DNA from: an uncultured Lachnospiraceae bacterium
GTDB taxonomy: Bacteria; Bacillota; Clostridia; Lachnospirales; Lachnospiraceae
Reading direction: 5' to 3'
Assembly: GCA_946633495.1 (NCBI GenBank)
Contig: CAMPAX010000128.1
Location: 1 to 6,729 of the forward strand
Length of the DNA: 6,729 bases
In this document: positions 1 to 6,379 of the stretch, piece by piece
Numbering within the stretch: position 1 is the first letter of the stretch
How the letters are laid out: each line of letters opens with the position of its first letter
Position numbers and translations under genes: made by a program
Notes under the pieces: model-generated
The model's database searches: none
Seen by the model: the letters and a program-made list of their open reading frames with translations, nothing else
What the model was told of the DNA's origin: nothing

Positions 1-284
1 GAGATCTGATAGTTCTGCGGGTTATCCGGATAGAAATAATTCTTCCGGTCGAATTTACTGTTTCTTGTGATATCGCAATGGGTCGCAAGTCCTACCGCAA
101 TCGCCTTCTCTACCACACCCTTATTCAGTACCGGAAGGCTTCCCGGCATACCGGAGCAGACCGGACACACATGGGTATTCGGCGCACCGCCAAAGGCCGT
201 GGAACAGCCGCAGAAGATTTTCGTCTTTGTATTCAGTTCGACATGGACCTCCAGTCCGATGACGACTTCATATTCCTTGCTCAT
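1..284 (-). CDS. gatB: Aspartyl/glutamyl-tRNA amidotransferase subunit B, N-terminal part (runs off the window)
   Basis: GatB is the kinase and transamidase subunit of GatCAB. It phosphorylates the side chain of Glu-tRNA(Gln) or Asp-tRNA(Asn) and completes the amidation with ammonia from GatA, in the cytoplasm. The 94 codons present begin MSKEYEVVIGLEVHVEL; Glu12 and His14 match the conserved GLEVH motif, whose His helps bind magnesium in GatB structures. Four cysteines (C25, C27, C40, C43) form the zinc-type pattern FCGC...PNTHVCPVC, which some family members such as the Staphylococcus aureus protein lack. A second conserved block, KFDRKNYFYPDNPQNYQIS, lies at the window edge. The start is supported by AAAGGAGA at 291-298, six bases upstream. 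The C-terminal four-fifths (family length about 475-480 residues) lies outside the window. It follows gatA after 132 bases that hold a repeat. Confidence 0.96.
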   Translation of the reverse strand, partial: MSKEYEVVIGLEVHVELNTKTKIFCGCSTAFGGAPNTHVCPVCSGMPGSLPVLNKGVVEKAIAVGLATHCDITRNSKFDRKNYFYPDNPQNYQI

Positions 285-416
285 TTATGTTCTCCTTTGT
301 CATTCTGACGAACGAAACGGGAAATCTCTCCGCCTCAGGATCCTTCGCCCTGCGGCCGGGAGTGACATCCCATATCATTCCGGCGAGGGAAATCCGGAAG
401 AATCCCAGCTCTGCGG
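285..416. repeat. gatA-gatB intergenic spacer with REP-like interspersed repeat
   Basis: The 132-base spacer is long for a gat operon. On the plus strand, TGTCATTCTGACGAACGAAA begins at 298 and the unit closes with GAGTGACA at 360-367, giving imperfect inverted ends (TGTCA...TGACA) around a central GGATCCTTCG. This resembles the widespread TGTCATTCTGAGCGAAGCGAAGAATC-type interspersed palindromes of gut Firmicutes, recalled from memory. A second, shorter similar piece starts TCATTCCGGCGAGGG at 375 and ends GAAGAATCC at 405. It contains a perfect 6-base inverted repeat, TTCCGG (378-383) and CCGGAA (394-399). The ribosome binding site of gatB overlaps the end of the first unit, so a hairpin here could affect gatB translation or mRNA stability. 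Membership of a genome-wide repeat family is inferred. Confidence 0.5.
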
Positions 417-1877
417 TCAGCGATTCTTCTCGTATGTATATGCCGCACGTATGATCTTCTTCTCCGCAAATGTCTGTCCCAGAAGCTGCAGTCCCACCGG
501 AAGCCCCTTTGAATCCTCTCCGCAGGGAAGGCAGATGCCCGGCAGTCCCGCCAGATTCACGGATACGGTATAGATATCACCAAGGTACATTTTGATGGGA
601 TCCGAAAGGGACTCGCCCATGGGCAGCGCCGTGGTCGGCGCCACCGGTCCCAGGATCACATCGTATTTTTCAAATGCTTTGTCAAAGGCCTGCTTGATCA
701 GCGCCTTTACGCGAAGTGCCCTTACATAGTATGCGTCATAATAACCGGAAGACAGAACGAAGCTTCCCAGCATGATACGGCGCTTCACCTCTGCACCGAA
801 GCCCTCGGAACGGGTCTTCTTGTACATATTGTGGAGATCCGTATAGCTTTCCGTACGGTAGCCGTACTTCACACCGTCAAAGCGCTCCAGATTGGAGGAA
901 GCCTCTGCGCAGGCGATGATATAGTAAGCCGGGATGGCATATTCCACCATACCCAGGTCGAATTCCTCCACCTCTGCACCCAGTTCGCGGAATTTGTCTG
1001 CTGCCGCCAGGACCTTCTCCTTCACCTCCGGATCGATCCCCTCCAGGAAATAATCCTTCGGAACACCGATCTTCATGCCCTTTACATCATTTACGAGGGC
1101 AGAGGTAAAGTCTGTCGCAGCCTCCTCACTTCCTTCCGCCAGACGAGCGGATGTGGAATCCTTTTCATCCGTAGTGGAAATGATCTCCAGGATCGCAGCA
1201 CAGTCCGTCACATCCTTTGCGAGAGGTCCGATCTGATCCAGAGAGGAACCGTATGCGATAAGACCGTAGCGGGATACCCGGCCATAGGTGGGCTTGATCC
1301 CGGTCACTCCGCAGAAACCTGCCGGCTGGCGGATGGATCCGCCGGTATCACTTCCCAAAGCCGCGGCACATTCCTCCGCCGCAACTGCAGCTGCGGAGCC
1401 GCCGGAGGAGCCACCGGGAACCCGGCTTGGATCCCTCGGATTCTTTGTAGGTCCAAAGTAAGAAGTCTCCGTGGTACTGCCCATGGCGAACTCGTCCATA
1501 TTTGTCTTACCCAGGATCACTGCACCCGCGTCCTTTAACGCCTGAACCGCTGTTGCTGTGTAAGTGGGTACATAATTCCCCAGGATCCTGGATGCACAGG
1601 TAGTCAACTGACCTTCCGTGCACATGTTGTCCTTGATTGCAACCGGAACCCCGGCCAGTGGACCGGTCAGCGTACCTGCCTTGATCTTCTCGTCACATTC
1701 GGCAGCCTGCTTCAGTGCGCCCTCAGTATCGATGGTAATATATGCGTGGATCTCCCTGTCACGCTGACCGATCTGATCCAGGTAGATCTTCGTCGCTTCC
1801 ACGCTGCTGGTCTTCCCCTCAGCGATAGCCTTTCCCAGCTCCACAGCGGTCATGCGGAGAATCTCGTCTCTATCCAT
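417..1877 (-). CDS. gatA: Aspartyl/glutamyl-tRNA amidotransferase subunit A (amidase-signature glutaminase)
   Basis: GatA hydrolyses glutamine (or asparagine) to release ammonia, which is channelled to GatB for amidation of mischarged tRNA. The 486-residue protein is full length for the family. The amidase-signature Ser-cisSer-Lys triad is intact: Lys82 in VAIKDN, Ser157 in the PGGSSGGS glycine/serine loop and nucleophile Ser181 in GSDTGGSIRQP. The spacings (75 and 24 residues) equal those of the S. aureus enzyme (K79, S154, S178). Further conserved blocks are GKTNMDEFAMGSTTE, GIKPTYGRVSRYG and, near the C-terminus, LAGLPGICLPCG. The start is supported by AAGGAG at 1886-1891, eight bases upstream of ATG. 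It lies 80 bases downstream of gatC and upstream of gatB, the usual C-A-B order. No sign of damage. Confidence 0.98.
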   Translation of the reverse strand: MDRDEILRMTAVELGKAIAEGKTSSVEATKIYLDQIGQRDREIHAYITIDTEGALKQAAECDEKIKAGTLTGPLAGVPVAIKDNMCTEGQLTTCASRILGNYVPTYTATAVQALKDAGAVILGKTNMDEFAMGSTTETSYFGPTKNPRDPSRVPGGSSGGSAAAVAAEECAAALGSDTGGSIRQPAGFCGVTGIKPTYGRVSRYGLIAYGSSLDQIGPLAKDVTDCAAILEIISTTDEKDSTSARLAEGSEEAATDFTSALVNDVKGMKIGVPKDYFLEGIDPEVKEKVLAAADKFRELGAEVEEFDLGMVEYAIPAYYIIACAEASSNLERFDGVKYGYRTESYTDLHNMYKKTRSEGFGAEVKRRIMLGSFVLSSGYYDAYYVRALRVKALIKQAFDKAFEKYDVILGPVAPTTALPMGESLSDPIKMYLGDIYTVSVNLAGLPGICLPCGEDSKGLPVGLQLLGQTFAEKKIIRAAYTYEKNR

Positions 1878-1957
1878 GTTCTATACTCCTTGTATTATCG
1901 GATCCTCCCTTAAATCAGAAGAATCCTTCCGTGATCAATTCCGCTCCGATCCTGCCA

Positions 1958-2242
1958 TTAGAAAGTATTCGGCACGATAAACGCCTCTTCCGTCTTTTCA
2001 GGTGCATTGGCCAGGATCTTCTCACGGTCATCCCCGTTCGTCACCACATCCTCACGCATCACATTGGATACGGGAAATGTATGGCTCATGGGTTCCACCC
2101 CGGATACATCCAGTTCATTCAGCTTGCCGACATAGTCCAGCATTTCCGACATATCCTGCTTTGCTCTCTCCTTTTCTTCGGGAGAAAGCTCCAGCTTTGC
2201 CAGGATGCCCACATATTCGATGGTTTCGTCTGTGATCTGCAT
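1958..2242 (-). CDS. gatC: Aspartyl/glutamyl-tRNA amidotransferase subunit C
   Basis: GatC is the small belt-like subunit that wraps the GatA-GatB interface and is needed for stable assembly of the amidotransferase. The 94-residue product is of normal length. It shows the family pattern: an N-terminal helix segment VGILAKLELSPEEKERAKQD, then LDYVGKLNELDVSGVEPM, then the conserved VMREDVV near residue 65. The start is supported by AAGGAG at 2250-2255, seven bases from ATG. It follows aspS after 111 bases in which I see no convincing terminator (only a 4-base-pair CCGG/CCGG hairpin around an A-rich loop) and no clear promoter, so it is probably cotranscribed with aspS. GatC proteins diverge fast, but the position next to gatA makes the call secure. 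Confidence 0.97.
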   Translation of the reverse strand: MQITDETIEYVGILAKLELSPEEKERAKQDMSEMLDYVGKLNELDVSGVEPMSHTFPVSNVMREDVVTNGDDREKILANAPEKTEEAFIVPNTF

Positions 2243-2353
2243 ACTTGGTCTCCTTATTATTTATGCCATCTCGATCCGGCTTTTTTCCGGTTCGAATCGT
2301 GATCCAAAGTTATTCACGCTTACGCGATCCGAAAGACTTATGCCCTGGAAGGA

Positions 2354-4090
2354 TCAGTCTCTCACCTTGATATGCGTCTCACGAAGCTGCATCTCCGTAA
2401 CCTCTCCCGGTGCGCCGCACATCAGATCCTGTCCGGTTCCGCTCATGGGGAATGCGATAACCTCGCGGATATTCTCCTCATTCCTGAGCAGCATGATCAT
2501 ACGGTCCACACCCGGCGCCATGCCTGCATGCGGAGGTGCACCGAACTGGAACGCACTGTAAAGCGCTCCGAATTTCTGCTGAAGCACTTCTTTGGAATAG
2601 CCTGCGATCTCGAAGGCCTTCTCCATGATCTCCATATCATGGTTTCTGACAGCTCCGGAGGAAAGCTCCACGCCGTTGCAGACGATATCGTACTGGTATG
2701 CCAGAATATCCAGCGGATCCTTCTCATTCAGCGCCTTCAGGCCGCCCTGGGGCATGGAGAAGGGATTATGGGTAAATGCAGGCCCTTTGATCTCCTCATC
2801 GTATTCATACATCGGGAAATCATTGATGTAGCAGAAGCGATATGCATTCTTTTCGATCATATCCAGACGGGCGCCCAGCTCATTCCGGATCTGTCCCGCG
2901 AAAAGATTCGCCTTCTGCTCCTTATCGGCGATGAAGAAAATGGTATCTCCCACATTCAGCTTCGCCAGATTCCGAAGCTCTTCTTTCAGCTCATCTGGGA
3001 TAAATTTATCGATGGGGCCCTTATAGCTTCCGTCTTCCAGGACTTCCAGATATCCCAGGCCGCCCATGCCGATCTCCTGTGCAAACTTCAGCATTTTCTC
3101 ATGCTGACCTTTGGAAAGCTTCTTCGGAACGTTAATGGCACGAACCGTCTTGCCGTGGAAGGGCTTGAACGTGCAGTTCTGGAAAAAGTCGGAAAGGTCG
3201 ATGATCCGAAGCGGATTCCGAAGATCCGGCTTGTCGGTACCGAATTCCAGCATCGCCTGTTTATAACTGATGATGGGGTACGGAGCCTCGGTCACGGTAT
3301 ATCCTTCCGGTGCAAACTCCTTAAAGGCTGCGGAGAGAACCTCCTCACCCACCTTGAATACATCCTCCTGTGTTGCGAAGCTCATCTCGAAGTCGAGCTG
3401 ATAGAACTCTCCCGGAGAACGGTCCGCGCGGGCATCCTCATCACGGAAGCACGGAGCGATCTGGAAATATTTATCAAAGCCGGACACCATCAGCAGCTGC
3501 TTATACTGCTGGGGTGCCTGAGGAAGCGCATAGAACTTTCCTTTGTAGCGGCGGGACGGAACGATATAGTCCCGGGCGCCCTCCGGGGAGGACGCGCAAA
3601 GGATCGGCGTCTGGATCTCTACAAAGCCCATTTCCTCCATCTTCTTACGAAGGAAGCTGATCACTTTGGAACGAAACAGGATATTGTCCTTTACCTTCTG
3701 ATTCCGAAGGTCCAGATAACGGTACTTCAGACGAACCTCTTCCCTTACTTCCCTGGAGGTCATGATCTCAAAGGGAAGCTGCGTGTATACCTTGCCCAGG
3801 ATATCTATGGAATGTGCCTCCAGCTCGATGGTTCCGGTAGGGATCTTCGGGTTATAGGTTTCCTCATCCCGATGTTCCACGAGTCCTTCCACGGAAATGG
3901 CCTGCTCCCGGGTAATTCCCTCCAGCAGGGAGGTATCCCGAAGGACCACCTGCATAACACCGTACATATCCCGAAGGTCGATAAAGGATACGCCGCCGTG
4001 ATCGCGGATATTCTCGACCCAGCCCGCCAGACGGACATTCTTTCCTACATCTGCTTCCGACATTTTTTCAATGGTCTTGTCTCTGTACAT
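2354..4090 (-). CDS. aspS: Aspartate-tRNA ligase, bacterial type, probably non-discriminating (Asp/Asn)
   Basis: Class II synthetase that activates aspartate and charges tRNA-Asp and, if non-discriminating, tRNA-Asn. At 578 residues it matches the bacterial type. In order: N-terminal OB-fold anticodon-binding domain (about 1-105, with GWVENIRDHGG at 23-33), hinge, class II core with motif 1 (to Pro162), motif 2 (FRDEDARADRSPGEF, 215-229), inserted GAD domain (about 305-410), and motif 3 GVDR with Arg530. His31 matches the residue linked to relaxed tRNA specificity in Pseudomonas aeruginosa AspRS, where E. coli has Leu. The chosen start has AAGGAA at 4096-4101. An in-frame ATG at 4183 would add 31 polar residues but lacks a ribosome binding site and is rejected. 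It heads the aspS-gatCAB operon behind a T-box. Relaxed specificity is inference; AspRS identity is secure. Confidence 0.97.
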   Translation of the reverse strand: MYRDKTIEKMSEADVGKNVRLAGWVENIRDHGGVSFIDLRDMYGVMQVVLRDTSLLEGITREQAISVEGLVEHRDEETYNPKIPTGTIELEAHSIDILGKVYTQLPFEIMTSREVREEVRLKYRYLDLRNQKVKDNILFRSKVISFLRKKMEEMGFVEIQTPILCASSPEGARDYIVPSRRYKGKFYALPQAPQQYKQLLMVSGFDKYFQIAPCFRDEDARADRSPGEFYQLDFEMSFATQEDVFKVGEEVLSAAFKEFAPEGYTVTEAPYPIISYKQAMLEFGTDKPDLRNPLRIIDLSDFFQNCTFKPFHGKTVRAINVPKKLSKGQHEKMLKFAQEIGMGGLGYLEVLEDGSYKGPIDKFIPDELKEELRNLAKLNVGDTIFFIADKEQKANLFAGQIRNELGARLDMIEKNAYRFCYINDFPMYEYDEEIKGPAFTHNPFSMPQGGLKALNEKDPLDILAYQYDIVCNGVELSSGAVRNHDMEIMEKAFEIAGYSKEVLQQKFGALYSAFQFGAPPHAGMAPGVDRMIMLLRNEENIREVIAFPMSGTGQDLMCGAPGEVTEMQLRETHIKVRD

Positions 4091-4253
4091 TTCTGTTCCT
4101 TCTTTCTGTTTTTGATCTGTTTTGATCTGTTTTGGGATTTGTCCCGGGATCGGTTTTGGGAATTCATCGTCGGATCTTTGCATGGACCGATCCCGGATCA
4201 GACATACGTATCATAGATCCTCCCTGAAATGTGACACAGGATCTCCCGGGTAG
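4091..4253 (-). other. Untranslated stretch between T-box terminator and aspS start
   Basis: These 163 bases hold the aspS ribosome binding site (AAGGAA, 4096-4101, about five bases from ATG). They also hold a tandem 10-base repeat, TTTGATCTGT on the plus strand, at 4111-4120 and 4121-4130. A possible 16-codon reading frame (4164-4214) starts with ATG behind GGGAGG and stops well before aspS. No structured RNA of a known class is recognised in this stretch. It is longer than needed for a plain leader. Confidence 0.5.
4096..4101 (-). promoter_or_regulatory. Ribosome binding site that fixes the aspS start
   Basis: Read on the minus strand the site is AAGGAA within AGAAGGAACAGAAATG, five bases before the ATG at 4090. 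The alternative in-frame ATG at 4183 has no such site, and the protein from 4090 begins with the usual short N-terminus before the OB fold. Confidence 0.8.
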
Positions 4254-4299
4254 AAAAAAGTCCCGAGGCTGTATCATAATCAACTACCAGCCTCGGGAC
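4254..4299 (-). terminator. Rho-independent terminator of the T-box leader
   Basis: Read on the minus strand, GTCCCGAGGCTG (4299-4288) and CAGCCTCGGGAC (4271-4260) form a perfect 12-base-pair GC-rich stem around a 16-base loop, followed directly by six U residues (4259-4254). The 5' arm overlaps bases 4300-4293 used by the antiterminator, so the two structures exclude each other, as expected for a T-box. Confidence 0.97.
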
Positions 4300-4603
4300 G
4301 ATCATTACAATTCTGTAAAACCGTGGTACCACCCGAATTCAGACGCCCTGCGCCCGCTCTCTTTCCGGCGTAACGTGCCGCTTACGGACTGCCCTACTCC
4401 CCCGATCGAACCAGCTTCCCGGTCCCATATCCGATATACGGATACATGATCCTGACCGTACTATTCTGGATCAAACACTTCAGACAGTCAGCTCCAGAGT
4501 GTTCCGCATATCCCAAGGTTTCTTACCGCAGCTCTCAGTCCCCGGCCGCCGGCTCCCTGTCAGTCCTTCAGGACGCAGTCTCCATCTTCGCTTTTTCACA
4601 TTT
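4254..4603 (-). ncRNA. T-box riboswitch leader upstream of aspS-gatCAB, probable Asn/Glu specifier
   Basis: The leader senses uncharged tRNA and lets transcription continue into aspS-gatCAB. The T-box is GGGTGGTACCACGG (4334-4321). Antiterminator: UCGGG (4336-4332) pairs with CCCGA (4297-4293), ACG (4324-4322) pairs with CGU (4300-4298), leaving the canonical 7-base bulge UGGUACC; a small TTACA/TGTAA hairpin caps it. Stem I pairs include AAGG/CCUU (4568-4565 with 4518-4515), GUCC/GGAU (4574-4571 with 4513-4510) and CUGC/GCGG (4578-4575 with 4507-4504). Just below on the 3' arm is GGAACA (4505-4500), where AAC (Asn) is followed by the usual purine and GAA (Glu) overlaps it. Stem II is CUGACUGU/ACGGUCAG (4491-4484 with 4459-4452). 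A further perfect hairpin TATCCG/CGGATA lies at 4444-4428. T-box identity is certain; the specifier assignment rests on hand folding, and the 5' end is inferred from the promoter. Confidence 0.95.
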
Positions 4604-4609
4604 GGATGT

Positions 4610-4638
4610 ATTATATCCCATCTTTCGGGAATTCACAA
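4610..4638 (-). promoter_or_regulatory. Sigma-A promoter of the aspS-gatCAB operon
   Basis: On the minus strand, the -35 hexamer TTGTGA (4638-4633) and a perfect -10 hexamer TATAAT (4615-4610) are separated by exactly 17 bases. Transcription should start near 4603, just before stem I of the T-box. The -35 box lies only 19 bases beyond the stop codon of the wall-binding protein gene. Confidence 0.9.
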
Positions 4639-4657
4639 GCATTTTTTCTGATCCGCA

Positions 4658-6379
4658 TCACGGATTCGTGCATACACCGTTCTTTGAAAACTCATACACT
4701 TTTCCGTTAATCTTCTTTGAACCGGTTACCATGGTGCCATCCGGATTGAAATAATACCAGGAACCGCCGTCCAAAAACCATCCGGTCTTTTGCCCGTCAC
4801 TCGTCAGATAATACCATTTGCCGCCGATACACCGCCATCCATCCAGCATCTTCCCGTCATCCTGGAGATAATAACGCGCACCGAATAATTCCTTCCAGCC
4901 ACCGGTCTGCATTACGCCATCATCATCGAAATAATACCAGGCGCCGTCTATCTTCACGATACCCACATCTTTCTGACCGCTGCTGTTGATGTGCCGGGTT
5001 TTTCCTTCGATGGTCATCCAGGAGTTCGCCGGATAGGTTCCGTTCTTCTTCGGAGAATTCCCTTTGATATGCATACAATGTGCTTCTGTCAGCCTACCAT
5101 GGCAGGCATAGCACGCCGGCCAGCGGTTTACGCCGCCGTTGTTCCGGTTGTTATGGCAGTAGATCTTCGCATATCCTTCTTCGGTCCAGCCCACAAAGAA
5201 CAGGGAGTGAACAAAAGGCTTTCCGTCTTTTTCATTCGGACAGTACAGAAGGATCGGATCACCCGCAGCGATCTCACAGCCTTCAGGTACATTTTCCAGC
5301 TTGATATATCCGTTGTCCAGAGGGATGACGATCTCCTGGATCTGCGGATTCTGAGCCAGCATATTATGGAGTGCTGTGGCATGATCATTATACTCTTTCA
5401 TACCACCCTTGCCGATACAGTTGGAAAGGAATTCCGCACACTGCCATCCGAATTCACATTTGTCTCTGGCAAGTCCGAGGTCGATATCATGCTGGGTGTG
5501 AACCCTGGCAAATTCCAGTCCCGGAGCCGGGTCATAGTCCACCCAGCCGGGTTGAAGAACCTCCGGTTGGATCCAGACACCATTTGCATTAAAGGTGTGG
5601 GGAGCTCCGTCGATGGTCTGCTCGCCCGTGACCATGTGTCCGTCTTCGGCAAAATAATACTTCTTTCCATCCAGTACCCGCCATCCGGTCTGCAAAGCTC
5701 CCTTCGAATCGGTATGGTACTTTCTACCGGCAGCAGTGATCCAGTCCAACTGCATGATCCCCAGGCTGTCAAAATAATACTTCTTACCGTCGATTTCCAG
5801 AAATCCGGTCTTCATGCTTCCATCCGAGGCAAAATAATACCAGTTCTCGTCAATCTTTCTCCAGCCGGTAAGCATCCTGCCCTTTTCGCTGAAGTAATAA
5901 ACCTTACTTCCGACCTTTACCAGCCCGGTCTGCATCGCACCCGAAGCATCCAGGAAATAGTCTTTGCTTCCATCCGAAACCCAGCCGGTCCGCATGGCTC
6001 CGCTGTCAGCAAAGAAATACCATTTTTCATTTACTTTTCTCCAGCCGGTTCGCATCCGACCGGACTCATCGAACAGATACCACTTGCTTCCAACCTTCTC
6101 CCAGCCGGTCCGCATCACACCTCTTGCGTCAAAGAAATACGTATTTTTTCCGTTATTGTACCAGCCGGTCTTCATGGCCCCGTTGGAATCAAAAAGATAC
6201 CATTTGTTCCGGATCTGTGCCCAACCGGTGGTCAGGTTTCCGGATGAATCATAGTAGGACCATACCGGTCCGCTCTTCTGCCAACCGGCTTTTACTTCTT
6301 CTGCATTTGCCATAGCCGGCATGCAGAGAGTCATGATCCCTGCGGCAAGGAGCGCCGCTGCCACACCTTTTTTTCTCAT
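4658..6379 (-). CDS. Secreted choline-binding-type repeat protein with a central cysteine amidase (NlpC/CHAP-like) domain
   Basis: Probable exported protein of 573 residues that binds the cell surface and may cleave peptidoglycan or another amide bond. Residues 1-26 are a Sec signal peptide (MRKKG, hydrophobic stretch, cleavage after AMANA). Twelve wall-binding repeats of exactly 20 residues follow (32-271; typical unit GW-x-x-x-GxKWYYFD-x-xGxMxT), the last three degenerate. Residues about 272-452 form a papain-like amidase domain: Cys314 in GWQCAEFLSNC is the likely nucleophile and His391 in VHSLFFVGW the likely base, after GDPILLY. Six more repeats (453-573) end the protein. No LPXTG anchor is present, so attachment is probably non-covalent, through choline or another polymer. 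The start at 6379 puts the signal peptide at the N-terminus and has GGGGAAGG just upstream; ATGs at 6391 and 6496 are less suitable. The substrate is unknown. Confidence 0.85.
   Translation of the reverse strand: MRKKGVAAALLAAGIMTLCMPAMANAEEVKAGWQKSGPVWSYYDSSGNLTTGWAQIRNKWYLFDSNGAMKTGWYNNGKNTYFFDARGVMRTGWEKVGSKWYLFDESGRMRTGWRKVNEKWYFFADSGAMRTGWVSDGSKDYFLDASGAMQTGLVKVGSKVYYFSEKGRMLTGWRKIDENWYYFASDGSMKTGFLEIDGKKYYFDSLGIMQLDWITAAGRKYHTDSKGALQTGWRVLDGKKYYFAEDGHMVTGEQTIDGAPHTFNANGVWIQPEVLQPGWVDYDPAPGLEFARVHTQHDIDLGLARDKCEFGWQCAEFLSNCIGKGGMKEYNDHATALHNMLAQNPQIQEIVIPLDNGYIKLENVPEGCEIAAGDPILLYCPNEKDGKPFVHSLFFVGWTEEGYAKIYCHNNRNNGGVNRWPACYACHGRLTEAHCMHIKGNSPKKNGTYPANSWMTIEGKTRHINSSGQKDVGIVKIDGAWYYFDDDGVMQTGGWKELFGARYYLQDDGKMLDGWRCIGGKWYYLTSDGQKTGWFLDGGSWYYFNPDGTMVTGSKKINGKVYEFSKNGVCTNP
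5564..6286 (-). repeat. Twelve tandem 60-base units encoding wall-binding repeats
   Basis: Each unit encodes one 20-residue repeat in exact register with no indels. On the plus strand the recurring words are CCAGCCGGT (Thr-Gly-Trp, repeat boundary) and AAATAATA/AAATAC (Tyr-Tyr-Phe core). Units have diverged at the base level, so this is an old amplification. Six further units with slight length changes (19-21 residues) lie at 4661-5023. The period explains the long open frames on the opposite strand. Confidence 0.85.

Noticed and set aside
417..573. Plus-strand frames over 67-573 and 78-308
   Set aside because: They run antisense to gatB and gatA, whose proteins match their families in full.
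2276..2300. Hairpin CCGG-A-rich loop-CCGG in the aspS-gatC gap as a terminator
   Set aside because: Only four base pairs, and no U-run follows on the minus strand.
4088..4183. Upstream in-frame ATG of aspS at 4183
   Set aside because: It would add a Lys/Gln/Pro-rich tail not expected for AspRS and has no ribosome binding site, whereas the ATG at 4090 has one.
2372..4216. 614-codon open frame on the plus strand across aspS
   Set aside because: It lies antisense to a clearly conserved AspRS with all class II motifs. The predicted protein is rich in Leu, His and Arg, shows no family motif and has no supporting ribosome binding site. It is a shadow of codon bias in aspS.
4991..6247. 418-codon open frame on the plus strand across the repeat protein
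   Set aside because: The opposite strand of a 60-base periodic repeat stays open in one frame automatically. The encoded repeats are the complement of GW/YYF units, and no start signal is seen.
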